Shown: positions 25,001 through 36,100 of the stretch, one piece after another | Layout: every line of letters begins with the position of its first letter | Numbering within the stretch: the stretch's first letter is position 1 | Assembly: GCA_963573305.1 (NCBI GenBank) | Contig: OY754329.1 | Coordinates: 131,613,422 to 131,677,421 of the forward strand | Origin: Pyrrhosoma nymphula | Lineage: Eukaryota; Arthropoda; Insecta; Odonata; Coenagrionidae | Direction: 5' to 3' | Length of the DNA: 64,000 nucleotides | Position numbers and translations under genes: made by a program | The notes under the pieces: generated by a model | What the model saw: only the letters and a program-made list of their open reading frames with translations | Databases searched by the model: none | Told to the model about the DNA's origin: nothing

Positions 25001-28000
25001 GCACTACCTTTGCCGCAGAAAATGTGTTGAACTGCGTGATACAAATGATACAGTTAGATGTAAGCGAGAAAAAGCGTGATGATGTCCTTAATCACGCTAT
25101 GTAAGTAAACAGTAAGTAAGTAAACAATTTATTAATTGCTCTGGGTATAGGCCCTTAAGAGCAAAAGAAATACGAAAATTTGGATACATACAGACATTTT
25201 CGTAAATTACACAATTACGTATTTCGTACATATTACATATTTAGAAAAAATCATAAATTTTACATTTAAAATTTTCAATTGATTTCGTACTTTTAACATT
25301 AACTGGTAATTTGTTCCATATTTTGGTAGACGTTACAACAAATGAGTCGCTGAATTGTGTGGTGCGATGGGCGGGAAAATAAAGCATTGAAGAATTGCTT
25401 CTAGTTATAACCTGACGAGAACTTGGTACATACTGAAAAAACTGGAACAGATAGTCAGGCTCCTTGAATGAAAACAGCTGATACAAAAACACACACTGCA
25501 AATACAATCGTCTATTTTTCACGGTTAACCACTTTAATTGGTCTCTGTAGGGAGACATTTTATCTTGGCGGCGTAATCCAAAGATGTACCGTACACATGA
25601 GTTTTGTACACGTTGTAACATAGCATTTAGTTTATCAGGCAGATCGTTAAATACCAGACCACAATAATCCTTATGAGGAAAATTAAGGTAGAAACTAATA
25701 GCATCTTGGTATGTACAGGGATTACATATCTGAATTTTATAAATATGATATTTCCATGACAGGGAATTATGAAAAATTACACCAAGATTTCGTACTGTTT
25801 GGGAATAAGGTATTTCAATATCATCTATTAAAATACAAGGAACACTTTCTTGATAAATTTGATTCACAAGTTATGAATTACCAATTATGATAGCTTTCGT
25901 TTTAGTATGGTTTGAGGTAAGGAAATTGACTTTGGCTCAGTCGGAGACGGCAGCCACATCATTATTGATTTTCACTATTGCATCATTTAGTGCATGAATA
26001 TGGCAGTGGTAATAAATTTGAAAATAAACTGCATACAACATATATTTACAATATTTATATTTATGTGTGGCATACGGTAAAATATCATATTTCAGTTTCA
26101 CTGAGAACAATATCGAACTGGGTAAAAATGCGGAAAAAAATGACACTGAATTTTACATGTCTGTGCGTTTCGTTCTTCAGGATTGCCCGGTTCCACCGTG
26201 TGCAACCGGTTCGTTTCCTGGAACCTGGGTCGTTCCCATGGTGGACTGGATTGGTACCAACTACATCTACTGCTCTATGGTGGACACCTGCCCTCCGTGA
26301 GTACGGTCTATTTTCTCTTTAAGAAAACGTCTAATTTCAGATTCAGTAGAACAAACCTCTTTTGAAATTTTGGGTCATCATAAAATTCTCCAGAGACGAC
26401 AAACAGTATATGGAATAAAAGGCAATAATTAGGTCCGGATATATAATCTTAGCTTGACTATTTTCTCGATATGAAAACAGAAGTCAAGAGGATAAGTTTC
26501 TCATCGATAACGCTCATGTAAATTAACATTCGTGGTATTTTGGGTTAGGGTGCGTCGTGTCATTTAACAGATAGCATGATGTAATACACAAAACACGAAC
26601 TCTCCGTTGACATCGTGTCAACAAAAAGGCTACGTCATCTTGCGGTTACCGTTAACCAGATATTGCAAAGCCTGGCCTTGGAACGCGCTTGGTTTTAACT
26701 GGAGACTAAAATTTGTCGCACGGGAAGGGGATGGAATGCAACGTAATTACGAGTTTAATTAATAGCATTATTTGATGTTATAGCGACTAAAGTGAAAACT
26801 TAAGCCTTCACTGATAGCGATTGATGATTGCATTGATGAAATATTGCCTATGGGATAGGAATCCATGCTTGACTTAATAGAGAAGCCTATAAACAAGGTG
26901 TTTCTCTTTTTCTGCAAGTAAATTCAATGAGTTATGCATCGTAATGATGATACCAGGAATTCTAGTAATATCTTATGCCTGATTCTGTGATGAATCTGAT
27001 CTAATTTTGTTCTCTAATCTTACAGCATTACCGGTGAAGATAACATCCTACAATTCATGAAGGACAACTTCCACCGCCACTACGACGGCAACAGGGCACC
27101 GTTCCCTTTCTTCATACACGCAGCCTGGTTCTCGGCCCTACCAGAGAGATTCAACGCTTACAACAAGTAAGGAAATACGGTCAGCTGTTGGCTTACTGTC
27201 CTGAAGACACCGTCACTGCATTTACTTCAAGTGGGTCCTTCGTAGTATGGCTAAAATGTCATTTAATTCATATTCAGGATTCGAGTAGAGAAACGCGTCC
27301 TCTGCTAGATATGAACAACAAAATACGACCTTTCCGCAAATTGTACAGCAAATTACATGGTGTTAAATTCGATAATGGATGAAACATGGACAAATGTTGG
27401 TTTTTTAATCTAATATAAATGCCATTTTTGCGAAAAATGTTAAAAAGAAGCTTATACTCCCAGTAAATTGAATTCCAATAAAACTAAGGCACTAATTCAC
27501 CTTAATTTTTTAGTAATAAGGAAATAACTAGGGGAGCTAAAGTGAAAAGGTGTTAAATTAATAGAAATTGCGCTGCAGTCAGCTCATGTGCAGAGTCCTC
27601 CACATAGCGACTTCTCAACTACTTAGTAGCTGAGTTGCCTCTATGTAGAAGGCTCTGCTCATGTGGCTAGGTAAAGTTTAATTTAGAAAATTTTTTTTAA
27701 TCGGTCTGTATATTTTTTAAGTTTATTTTTATTCGTTAAGGTACGTCATTAGAGAAAGCAGTAATCTTTAAAGATCACAAAGAAAAAGGTGGAAATCAGT
27801 ATTTGTTTTGATTTACGCCGTCGCAGTGGTACTTTTTCCCCCCTCGGACGATTCTGGTGGTCATTAAGGCTGATTTACACGATGCCAGTGGCTGGCATGC
27901 CAGTTTGGATATTGACTGGAAGGTCACTGGCAAGCGGCGACTGGAATGCTAGCTTACTAGCGCTACCCTGTTTACACGTTGCCAGCCACTGGAACAACTG

Positions 28001-31000
28001 TTGGCGACTGTTGCCGTGTACACAGTGCCTGTCGGCTGGCGCCACTGAGGTTAAGCGGCAGAGGGGGAAGCTGGCGCGCCAGTAAAACAATAATATTTGT
28101 TCTGCTGGAACTGCCAGCTGCTGGCGCGTCCTTGGCTTGCTGGCTTCTCCAGTTACTGGCGTGAGGCGTTTACACAGTGCCAGTCGTTGGCATCCAGTGA
28201 CTGGCAACCTTAACTGGCACGCCGACTGGCACCGTGTAAATCAGCCTTTATGCCCTGCGATCCCGATAAGCCATTGGCTTGTCGTCAGGTTTCGCAGAGG
28301 CCGAACCACCAGAACTGAAACACCCATGCCCTACCCTGGGCAGGCGAAAAACCGACCCAGGCGGGACTCGAACCCGCGACCCTCGGATTAGCAGGCAAGG
28401 ACTTGGCCCCGCCGCCACCGGGACCTTCGTTTTAAAGAAGTTCGCTTGAATTGTACCATATGGAAAGTGAGATAACCTTAATAAGTATCCTGTCATGGGA
28501 CTACGTGGATTGTAGAAAGAAATGACCGCGGATTTGAAAGGAGAGTCAACTTCATAGACGGACTGAGAGATTTAGACCAACTGCATCAATAACGCTTAGG
28601 TATGCTAAAAAAAAATTATAGGATACAAAGGCTCAATCAACGTGACTTCATCAGCAACAAAAAAATCCTCTTTGCTTCAATTCAGCGTTGAAATATGTAC
28701 GTTAGTGGGCCACTTTTAAGACTCGTTACCTCTTAAGCAGCTTGCCTCTGCCAACTAAGCCATTTGTAAGGGAATCAGTGAAAATTTCCGCAATTTTCAC
28801 TTAGTCCCTTTAAAGGTATGTAACATTAGGTATTGCAATTTTAGTCCGAGGTGCCATGTTTAACGAACAGCATAGAATAGAAAACGTGGTTTTTAGCTTT
28901 TATACATTTCTCGATGAAAGATCTGCAAGAGAATTACCTCAGAAAATAAATTATGAAAACAAGTTTTACATCCTTCGATATGCATTCATATACTACAAAT
29001 ATGATTTTGATGAAGTGAAATACCATTTTTGGAGTTGATTTTTAAAATATTTTTCAATTATTAGCTGAAACATACTGATTACAAAACGTAGGCTATTTCT
29101 TGCTTCATTAAATGGTCTTTGAATTAATTTCTTATCTTAGAAAACAAAAGGATAAGGTTTTTTCCTAAAAAATTATTTTTTTTCGAAAAACACTAACCTA
29201 TTTCAAAATGACCACCAATCCTAAGGAGTTTAATTATTAGTAGAGAGGAGAAGAAGTTATTCATATATCATATTGAACACCAAAAATAATGACAAACGTT
29301 TTGGCAAATGATCAGAAATGTCAAAAATGTTGATCAACAATTATTTTGAACAATTCAAATTTTACTCTTAGTGATTTCAATGGGATTGACTAAAAAGTGC
29401 AGATAAGTAATCACAAGATGTGCGAAAAATTTCATCATCAGACACGCAAATAAGACTTTAAATAAATGGGTGTCTACGCCAGGGAATCGACAAAGTGTTT
29501 TACTTGACTACGTCTGGGTTAACGGGTTAAAGTTAGTGGCAATCGGGATTTCAAGCACCTTCCCTTTCGGCGCGAGTCACGTCGACTTACTTGTAGGTAC
29601 TTAAAATTTCATTACTTAATTTTGATTCATCGCTATGCATCTTTTGAGGCCAAAGTCAGCGCGCTAGCACATCGCAGTCGCAAAATGTATGTACCTACTG
29701 CCCCCAGGCACAAAATGGCCGCCAGTCTCTGTGAGCCCCCACCCGTGCCTTGCGCATTTAAAAAATAATATTCGAGTTGCAGTTGTAAGTCCGATCTAAT
29801 GAAATTACAAATATTTCAAGCCTATGCTCATGAACGAATTAATGGAGTACGAATGATTCACCCTGCAAACGCCACATCGTCGATTCCGTCAAAACCCCAA
29901 TACAGATCTGATTTCAAAGAAGCATCCAAGTGAAAATCAACCTTTCTGCACCGTATTCCTAATAAAGAAATTAATTAAAGCAAACCTATATATTTTATGT
30001 TTCGCATCAGCGTTAATAATTAGCAGAATCAAAGCAACGGTATTTGTTTGCGTTTCCTATTTAAGTTGACTTCATAAATGCATAAAGGTTGTTACTTTTG
30101 CCATAAATTGTGCCGATGAAATTTGAATAAATTGCCTCGAGAAAACTGTTCGACCGAGAATTGAAACACATGAAATTTGGCAACAGCGCTTTACATGCCG
30201 TCAGGGACGTCACGTATTACTTAGGGTTGCGTCATTCGAGTAGTTCTATTATATGTTTAATTTTTTAATACCATTTTTTATATGTATCTGTGAGAATTGA
30301 AAATGGTAAGTACGACAGGTTATTGACTACGGCAATTTAATCTCACAACACTTTCGATTAGCAACCCGTTCTGCAGTCCAAGTAGGAATTTTAGTCTAGT
30401 TAAATAATTATTAATGCAATTGAATGGCTATCCAGTTATACAACCTTGAATATATATTAACTTAGAAATATTTAGCCGCGACTGCTGACCGGACTTTTCC
30501 AAGAGACGTCGTTGTAGAAATATGCATTTGGCTTTAACTGCGAAGGGGAAGCTTAACTTTAAAAAATGCAATCGCCGCAAAGATATCTCCACAAACGGCT
30601 GTGAAAAGAGAACATTGTTTCACCTCCTCGAATGCAGATATAGTCCCTTACAACTGTTCCAAAGAACAGTAGTATTTCTAAAAAATGAAAAAGAATAGAA
30701 GGAATTTAGTATTTATTTTGACTCACACAGTCGCGATGGAATCTCCTTCTTCAGAGTTCATCTTCTCACAAGTCTTCAAATCACATAACTTCACAATAAT
30801 TCGGTGTTCCACATTTAGTTGACAGTATGGGCTTTAATAGAGGCTCGTTCTCTGCGTAAATCTCCGCAAGGCCGGAAGCGCAATGTTGTCAATATCATCA
30901 GGAAAATTAGTATAGTGCAATACAGTATACAAACTCCACTCTTTGTCCGGTTTAATTGCAATATGAAAATATTATTCCCTGAGGTAACTTTTAAACTAAA

Positions 31001-32225
31001 TTTATCGCGCAGTGGGAAAATATTTCCTACTTGACCCAAAGGTAAGTACAAGGAGAGTCATTTTGGCAACAGTGTTCTCCATAGGGCCACAACTGTCATT
31101 TATGGAGGTGGAGAGAACGCAAGGAGGGGTGGAAGCTCTAGAGGGCGTTATACCAATGTGCGCTATGAGAGGGAAAGGGTTGGAGTGGGAGAGTGATTGG
31201 CTCGTCGATTCCGACGTGACGAGAGAATAGTAGCGACAAAAGCTGGCAACACAGCGTACAGGAGCACAAAGCGAACACGACTGAGGCGGTGGTTGGAGCG
31301 ATTTTTTTCTAAAAAAGAATTGTGTAGAACTTTGCATACAAGTTCTTATAAGTGATTCCTATAGACACAAGTCAAGAAAATTTCATTTAACCGATTTGGC
31401 TTTTTGGTAATTTAAGCTATTTTAACACGTAGCCTTACGGCACATGTGATATATTTAGTAATAATACGATTCCGTACGTACAACTGATTTTATAAACGCG
31501 AAATAATACATTGCATATGAGTTCTAGCAAATACCAAGGTGTCACACCGAGTCAAAGATTCAAGGATTCAATATAATTTTCGCAAAAATGTCAAATAGCG
31601 CGCAACAAACCCAAATTATACGCTGACAAAAAATGTAAAATTAAATTCTTGTATCATTTTCATCACGGAATTTATGTGAATTTCCCTCCATAAACAAGAT
31701 TACGTAAATGAAATGTGGTCCTAGATTTTTTTAAATTGAAAAACTATTAAAATCTGCCCCTCCAGCCACATTTAAGGCGACTGAAATTTTCGGGGGCTCC
31801 GCGCCGTCCACTTATTTCCCATTGGCTCGCGTGCCTAGGCCTTCCTCATTCCCCCACTTGACGTCAGAAGCACAGATGTATTTGAAATGAAGCTAAGTTA
31901 TTGACCTAATGATTTTGATTTTAGGTTCTTGGACTACCTGGCCACTCTGCCGGACGTGTACATCGTGTCCATATCTCAAGCGCTGGAGTGGATCCAGAAA
32001 CCGACGCCGCTGTCCCAAATGAACGACTTCTGGACGTGCTGGACGATACCGGAGAACACGTGCACCGATCCGGAGAGCTGCGATTTGATCAGGCAAGACG
32101 ATGGAGAGGAGCGCTACATGGAATCCTGCGCCTCTTGCCCGAGCGTGTTCCCATGGCTCGGCAATCCTCACGGAAATGGCCCGACGACCCCGGCGTACGC
32201 CACCTCCATGCCACCTAAAACATAA
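13038..32225 (+). CDS. Secreted chitin deacetylase, short gut-type (group V), complete, 6 exons
   Basis: This enzyme removes acetyl groups from chitin (polysaccharide deacetylase, carbohydrate esterase family 4), probably in the gut lumen or peritrophic matrix. Exons: 13038-13214, 16113-16309, 18458-18728, 26181-26296, 27026-27166, 31925-32225; all introns are GT-AG and the phases join to 400 codons plus TAA. Residues 1-18 form a signal peptide (cut after AVGAYS). A cysteine-rich start (CxLPDCRCFGTHIPGG) precedes the catalytic domain. Metal and catalytic motifs are present: TFDDAV (64-69, Asp66/Asp67), HTISH (122-126), RAPFLQ (167-172), DCSW (190-193) and FFIHAAW (282-288, His285). There is no LDL-receptor A or chitin-binding domain, which is typical of insect group V (CDA6-9) in contrast to groups I-IV. 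Introns carry a LINE composite, SINEs and foldbacks. A polyadenylation signal follows at 32275. Which CDA number it corresponds to cannot be decided here. Confidence 0.93.
13494..13580. repeat. Foldback in intron 1 of deacetylase 1
   Basis: Left arm 13494-13523 (TCACACTTTTCATTTACCGA...) pairs with right arm 13550-13580 with few mismatches around a 26-bp loop. Non-coding. Confidence 0.65.
13625..13760 (-). mobile_element. SINE-like fragment
   Basis: The sequence AACGTCCCATCCGAAACGC followed by GGGATTCCACC and a CGGACCCAC word resembles, in order, the clearer minus-strand SINE at 17450-17640. It looks like a decayed copy. Confidence 0.35.
14447..14709. mobile_element. 227-bp retroposed insert with 18-bp direct repeats
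   Basis: The identical 18-mer ACTGTATCTACGTGTATA occurs at 14447-14464 and 14692-14709 and brackets a 227-bp GC-richer insert (14465-14691). An 18-bp duplication is typical of target-primed retroposition by a LINE machinery. No poly(A) or simple tail is visible at either end and I do not recognise the insert. Confidence 0.55.
14710..16020. other. Intron 1 sequence, nothing recognised
   Basis: AT-rich intronic DNA of deacetylase 1. No element ends or coding fragments are recognisable. Confidence 0.4.
16825..17056 (-). mobile_element. tRNA-derived SINE in intron 2 of deacetylase 1
   Basis: Reading the minus strand from 17056, AGCTTGGTGGCCTAGATGGTA gives a polymerase III A box (TGGCCTAGATGG) and, about 35 nt on, GGTTCAAATTC gives a B box. 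This is followed by a non-tRNA body of about 150 bp with GC-rich words. The order and spacing are those of a tRNA-headed SINE. Confidence 0.7.
17140..17280 (-). mobile_element. LINE family A remnant
   Basis: Short fragment with the pyrimidine-rich plus-strand text of the family A 3' coding region (TCTATCACAGCCTTTAGC...), matching copies near 9.2 kb and 20.2 kb. Confidence 0.4.
17450..17640 (-). mobile_element. tRNA-derived SINE, second type
   Basis: Minus-strand reading has GGTGTGGCTGCTAGAGTAC (A-box region) and GGGTTCGAGTTCC (B box), then a body that includes an A-rich stretch rendered as a T run on the minus strand. It resembles the decayed fragment at 13625-13760. Confidence 0.6.
17985..18060 (-). 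mobile_element. LINE family B 3' tail fragment
   Basis: CATCTACATAATACCCTGCAAGCCACC closely matches the 3' terminal region of the minus-strand LINE at 51095-51206, including the TAGATG-type tail read on the minus strand. Confidence 0.45.
19695..19875 (+). mobile_element. SINE-like repeat R3, copy 1
   Basis: It begins near ACGGAGTCACCCGC, contains a tRNA-like block (GGTAGCTTAACCGGCTGAGG), and has GTGCGAAATTCAACG and GTGGAATTTCGCA words that pair as an inverted repeat. A related copy is at 63545-63670. Confidence 0.45.
20000..22330 (-). mobile_element. LINE family A, decayed reverse transcriptase region
   Basis: Read right to left on the minus strand, the order is: reverse transcriptase start (21985-21656, with EEYWPISLISLAAKVF and SQFGFRKGRATRET), reverse transcriptase core (21009-20719, RQRYPLSPLLFKIYAEEM then FVDD where an active enzyme has FADD), and the C-terminal region (20549-20050). 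Many frameshifts and stops break it. A Penelope-like fragment at 21143-21653 sits inside. Endonuclease text of the same kind lies further right at 23939-23742. Confidence 0.75.
21143..21653 (+). mobile_element. Penelope-like GIY-YIG fragment between 75-bp inverted repeats
   Basis: 21143-21217 and 21579-21653 are inverted repeats of 75 bp with only a few mismatches. Between them, plus-strand reading from about 21240 gives CKARYIGQTGRNFSIRCKEH, the GIY-YIG endonuclease signature of Penelope-like retroelements, followed by FAKHLLDCNHTNNFEFEML. The reverse transcriptase part is absent. The fragment interrupts the minus-strand LINE of family A. Confidence 0.75.
22545..23105 (-). mobile_element. 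LINE family A, C-terminal coding fragment
   Basis: An open minus-strand frame of 167 codons (23072-22569) contains GSETWSLRREDVRRLEAFEM and VWRSMEKVSWMERKTNEEVL, typical of the region after the reverse transcriptase in insect LINEs. It is one of the better preserved copies in the window, yet 5'-truncated. Confidence 0.75.
23600..24010 (-). mobile_element. LINE endonuclease fragment
   Basis: Minus-strand frame 23939-23742 reads GVLNAKLGKTAVNIELVSDR and ALPMNLVLVHAYK, the style of an apurinic-type LINE endonuclease core (LVSDRI...LVHAY). It probably belongs to the same composite as the reverse transcriptase to its left. Confidence 0.5.
24150..24460. mobile_element. SINE-like segments
   Basis: On the plus strand CTAGTGGGCGGCG and GGGTTCAATTCTC look like degenerate A and B boxes at about 24210-24250. 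On the minus strand, AGAGCTCAACTGGTAGGAGC at about 24420-24400 looks like another tRNA-type A box. A 13-base G run lies between them. Two abutting SINE fragments in opposite orientation are the simplest reading. Confidence 0.35.
25110..25930 (-). mobile_element. 5'-truncated LINE, C-terminal region
   Basis: An open minus-strand frame of 208 codons (25867-25241) begins in TVRNLGVIFHNSLSWKYHI, the post-reverse-transcriptase motif seen in many LINEs, and ends FKCKIYDFF. It continues upstream in decayed form. It lies in intron 3 of deacetylase 1 and is unrelated to the family A copies. Confidence 0.7.
27581..27668. repeat. Imperfect foldback in intron 5 of deacetylase 1
   Basis: Arms of about 40 bp (AGCTCATGTGCAGAG... 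and ...CTCTGCTCATGTGGCT) pair around ACTTAGTAGCT. Non-coding hairpin. Confidence 0.55.
27866..28248. mobile_element. Foldback transposon rich in CTGGC/GCCAG pentamers
   Basis: Termini are AAGGCTGATTTACACGATGCC at the left and the reverse complement (GGCACCGTGTAAATCAGCCTT) at the right. The 383-bp interior is dominated by alternating CTGGC and GCCAG words in both orientations, so it can form many nested hairpins. There is no transposase. A target duplication is not clear. Confidence 0.7.
28250..28430 (-). mobile_element. tRNA-derived SINE adjoining the foldback
   Basis: From 28430 on the minus strand, GGTGGCGGCGGGGCCAAGTCC (A-box region) and GCGGGTTCGAGTCCCGCC (B box with its stem intact) give a well-preserved tRNA-like head. 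A body follows with GCCTGCCCAGGG. The stem flanking the B box is fully paired. Confidence 0.7.
28500..31900. other. Intron 5 of deacetylase 1, mostly unassigned
   Basis: AT-rich intronic DNA. Apart from the reverse copy of repeat R1 at about 31430-31700, I recognise no element or exon. Short open frames near 30.8-31.3 kb overlap on both strands and carry no domain. Confidence 0.4.
31430..31700 (-). repeat. Interspersed repeat family R1, copy 3 (reverse)
   Basis: GGTGTCACACCGAGTCAAAG is the reverse complement of the core in copies 1 and 2; flanking blocks are more diverged. Confidence 0.45.
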
Positions 32226-32274
32226 CAAGCATCGGTCGATGATGTCACAATAATCGGATTGAAATATTTTTTTA

Positions 32275-32280
32275 AATAAA
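32275..32280 (+). terminator. Polyadenylation signal of deacetylase 1
   Basis: AATAAA lies 50 bp after the stop codon, the only such hexamer between the stop codon and the adjoining LINE fragment. Confidence 0.7.
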
Positions 32281-32374
32281 GAAACATTTCCCCATTGATG
32301 CTTTTTATTTCATTCATTCATTTCAGTTCTACTCTAGGTGGCGACCGGCTTCCAAGGCTACATACCCAATGATC

Positions 32375-33150
32375 TCCCTTGGAGTTTGGCGCTAGCATAT
32401 GGGACCCTTACGAAGTAGGAGTAATATCAGAAATAGAGCGAATACAACGGAGAGCAGCAAGATTTGTAAAAAGTTGTTACGATAAACTTAGCAGTGTTTG
32501 CATTGAATTGTCGAAAGAATTAGGGTAGGAATCTCGAACTCATCGAAGGGAGAAGTACAGGTTAAATCTTTTGCGCATGTTCGAAGCAGACAATTTTTTG
32601 CCGAACGTTCAACAAATTTCGCTAGAGCCAACGTACTACAGTATAAGCGATCATAGGAATAAGTTAAAGGAAATAGACTGCATAAGCGCTAGATTTGAAA
32701 TGTCATTTTTTTCCGCGTACAATAAGGGATCATTATAGTTGCGATAGATTAATCATATGAAACTCCCACCCGCACTAGGTAGAGTAGACATTTTACTTGT
32801 TTTTAATAACATAGCATCATTACTAACACTTCACCCCGCTTGAAATGTCCGGCATTATTATTTTCTCTGCATGAAGTAGTATCTCGTAGCATTCATAACT
32901 CAATAGTATTAGTAACATTAACCACTAGATGCCTCTTTAATAGTGTAATGCATGCTTGCATGTTCACTACGTAGCACTCTCCCAGTTTCTTGTTGGACTC
33001 TTCACTGTTCTCCTGACTGCTTTTTGGTTCTCGCCTAGCGCCCAGGGGAACGTGCGAGGTCCCGATTTGAACTGGGACGAGTGCTGCATGCCTGGTGTGG
33101 AATCACCCCGTGCCATACACCCTAGTGGTGGCTTGCACCGTACTCCGTAG
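32375..33150 (+). mobile_element. LINE family B 3' fragment
   Basis: Plus-strand text decodes, with frameshifts, to IERIQRRAARFVKSCYD and later LEPTYYSISDHRNKLKEID, matching the C-terminal region of the LINE at 51207-52319. It ends with a 3' UTR that closes in GTAGATGTAGATG (about 33140-33155), the simple-repeat tail of this family. Confidence 0.65.
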
Positions 33151-33159
33151 ATGTAGATG

Positions 33160-36100
33160 ATAGAGGGATTGGGTGAGTGTTTCTGCTACTGTCGCCGTCA
33201 AAATAGTATAAACTTGGGTGTCAATTCTGTTTCTCATTAACGGTCGCTATCTTCACGCAGCGACGATATTAGCGACTGCCGCTACAAATTTGATTCCGGT
33301 TCCAGGTTAGCGGATTACTCGCTAGGATAGCGGTCGCTAACTAATCTTAGCTACGGAACAGTGCAGTGCAGATGCGACTACCAGCACAGGGGTGTCCCGT
33401 AGGCGCGAAACTGCCCGGAGGCTTCGTCCGTGGGATTCTGTCGGGGTTGGAAGGGTATAGGAAGTAGGAGAAAAAGGTCACTCGAACGGGTTGAAGTGTT
33501 CCGCACCACGCCACAAATTACAGCGACGTGAAACGGTTGCCAAACCATGCTTTATTCACACAAGAGTTGGTATGACTAACGGAATGGGTCCGAGAGTTTG
33601 TATTGAACTCTTGTGCCTTAGCTACGGAACTTCAGCCAAGTCCCATTCCGGTTCAATTACCTGTCGATAACGCGTAGCTAACTAGTAGATAGTGTATTGC
33701 TGATTTTAATGCCACGCTAAGCCATACGCATGGATCATTTGAGCGTGAAAAGACGACATTTCAGATTTTGTAGACCGAAAATAGAAACTTTGACTTTGGG
33801 GCATTTAGGTAGTGTGGTAATTGCAATCATTTTCAGTTTGCATACATTTCTCTAATATTCTATGTAAATGGAAATAATTATATGGAATCGTGTAGTCATG
33901 ATCTTAGTTTGAATTTAGTATGGATAGATACTGAGTGAATATGCTTCGAGGTAATTACTTCTATTGCACACTAATATCAAGAAGTTATGTCCACTGCGTA
34001 ACTATCTGAAGTGTTATGAATGTAAAATGAACGTGCCAGATAATCCTAATGAAAGAACTTTTATAAACAGTTGGCTGCTTTGTGGGCAAACAATGTAGAT
34101 AAATAATAATTGATTATGATAAAAATTGCAATTTTTATAATTTTTCCTATTAAAATTCCTCTATCTGTCATCCTTACGGTGACAAAATTTAACTCATATT
34201 TCAATGGAGTTGTTTGTTTTAAATTTGTCAGAAGTTAACACCTATGTCCATAGCTAAAGCAAGTTCAAATATATAAACAATCTTTAGCATTATAATGTTA
34301 GAAACATTCTTCGCTCACATTCACCCAAATTTCGAATCGATAGAATTCTAAGTGAGTAACGATCAGTTAAATTTGGGCCACCGATTTTGATGCGCCAAAA
34401 ACGGGGACTTTTTTCAAACGAAATACAGTTTAAGTACAAGCACGAAGGAAAAAATGTGCACGCACAACAGTGAACTTTAGAAATGAACGTTCTATCAGAT
34501 GCATTTCATTTCATTAAGATCAATCGATTCAACTTGAAAAAATATTTTTTTCAACTCGATGGACTTAACTTATACATTATATCTCTATTTTAAAGTAAAC
34601 TTATCTTGTCATATATGTGACGCAGTCATTCCTTTTAAGAGTTCCTTAAATTAAAGCATAATTGCCCGATTCAAGGAGAAAACTATGCGCAATCTATGTC
34701 ATTTTATATCACCATTGTTCCGTTGAAGCGATGGCAGTCTCTGACGGGAAAAATGTTCTGTCGCGGAACATCCTTTCCTCGTCAGTATACCTTCCCTCGC
34801 CACCTACCTACTACGTTCTCCTTCCGGCACTACGACAAAAACGTATAATAGGTCCTTTGGGTCCTCGGTGAGCGCTCTAGTTTGATGCTTTCTCTATGGG
34901 GTTACAGGCGATTAATAAATGTCCAACAAGTATTCATAAAATGAGGGATGACGTCAACGTGCATGTCAAAAAATATAGCAGTTTTCAAAATCCTCTAAGG
35001 TGGCAGCACGTTGCAGACAGTAAATATGTTAGTCATGCTTGCCATTGAATAGACTACGATCTTTTCTGATCATTACACTCATGAGCCGCGATAGCACTAG
35101 TCACCTATGGCACTGACACATACAAATGGTGACGCCCATTGCTGAAATTAAGATGTAGTCGCCGATACCCAGGCGGCGGCATATTCAGCTTAGTGGAAGG
35201 CAAGGTTTGGAAAGAACTTTAAGAATTTTGAGTCTGAGGAGACTGATCAAAAGATTTGTGTGTTCAGGGTCTATTTATCAGAATAATGATCATAATTTAT
35301 CGTTGTAGCTTTAGAAATAGATTGAAGACGATAATGGAAGAAGATCTTAGAAAATTGGTTGGTCGGTTATTTGGGAAAGGAAACTAAGATCCTTTCCGCC
35401 ATCTAGTGTAGTTGGTTAGGTTGGCAAGGGATAGAATTATTTGGGGAATGGAGTGCAGGAATAGAATTGGACTCGAAATTTTCGTCACAGCTCCGGCTGT
35501 TACAGCACCGAACCAGCCACAGCACCAAAACCTGTGGTTTTGGATAAAAAGCAGACATATATTTCGAGACCGACCCCTCCATAACGGGCATGAGATAGAC
35601 ATAGCTCCAGATCGAGATAGATCACAAAATCGACACATGAGAGTCATTACCTCCGGAATGACAAAAATTTACTGGCATGGAGCGGAAAAACATGGCACGA
35701 CATTTTTCTAGGACATATGATTCCACGAATCCTATCACGGCTCCAAGTCGAGAAAGGTCACCGTGACAAAATAGCAGGTAATGAAAGAACCCATCTCTAA
35801 TGGAGTACGAGTAGGAAGAAAACTGGAGTCAAAATTCGCCTATTACAAACGAAAAGCAACAAGGATTACATAGTTTGGCATCATTCCAAACAGGTCCCTC
35901 GGGTAGCCTATCCGGCGATAGCCCTTGGTAGACAGCACTCAAGCCAAAACATGAACCCGATACCCTAGAGACAATTTCAAGACATCATTACTCATCAGAG
36001 GCCATGGTTTCTAATTTGGCTATCTGCATTCACTAGAGAGTAGATGAGAAGACGTTCCACTGGACGACCGATGCCGAGCAATGAGCCGAGCCACTACAGG

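Noticed and set aside
16825..28430. tRNA-like A and B boxes as possible true tRNA genes
   Set aside because: The A-to-B segments continue into SINE bodies and do not form complete cloverleaves with proper acceptor stems.
30815..31337. Overlapping open frames on both strands near 31 kb
   Set aside because: No domain, no splice context and no similarity to anything I know; intronic.
35384..35711. Open frames of 87-99 codons on both strands
   Set aside because: No motif recognised on either strand and no neighbouring coding signal.
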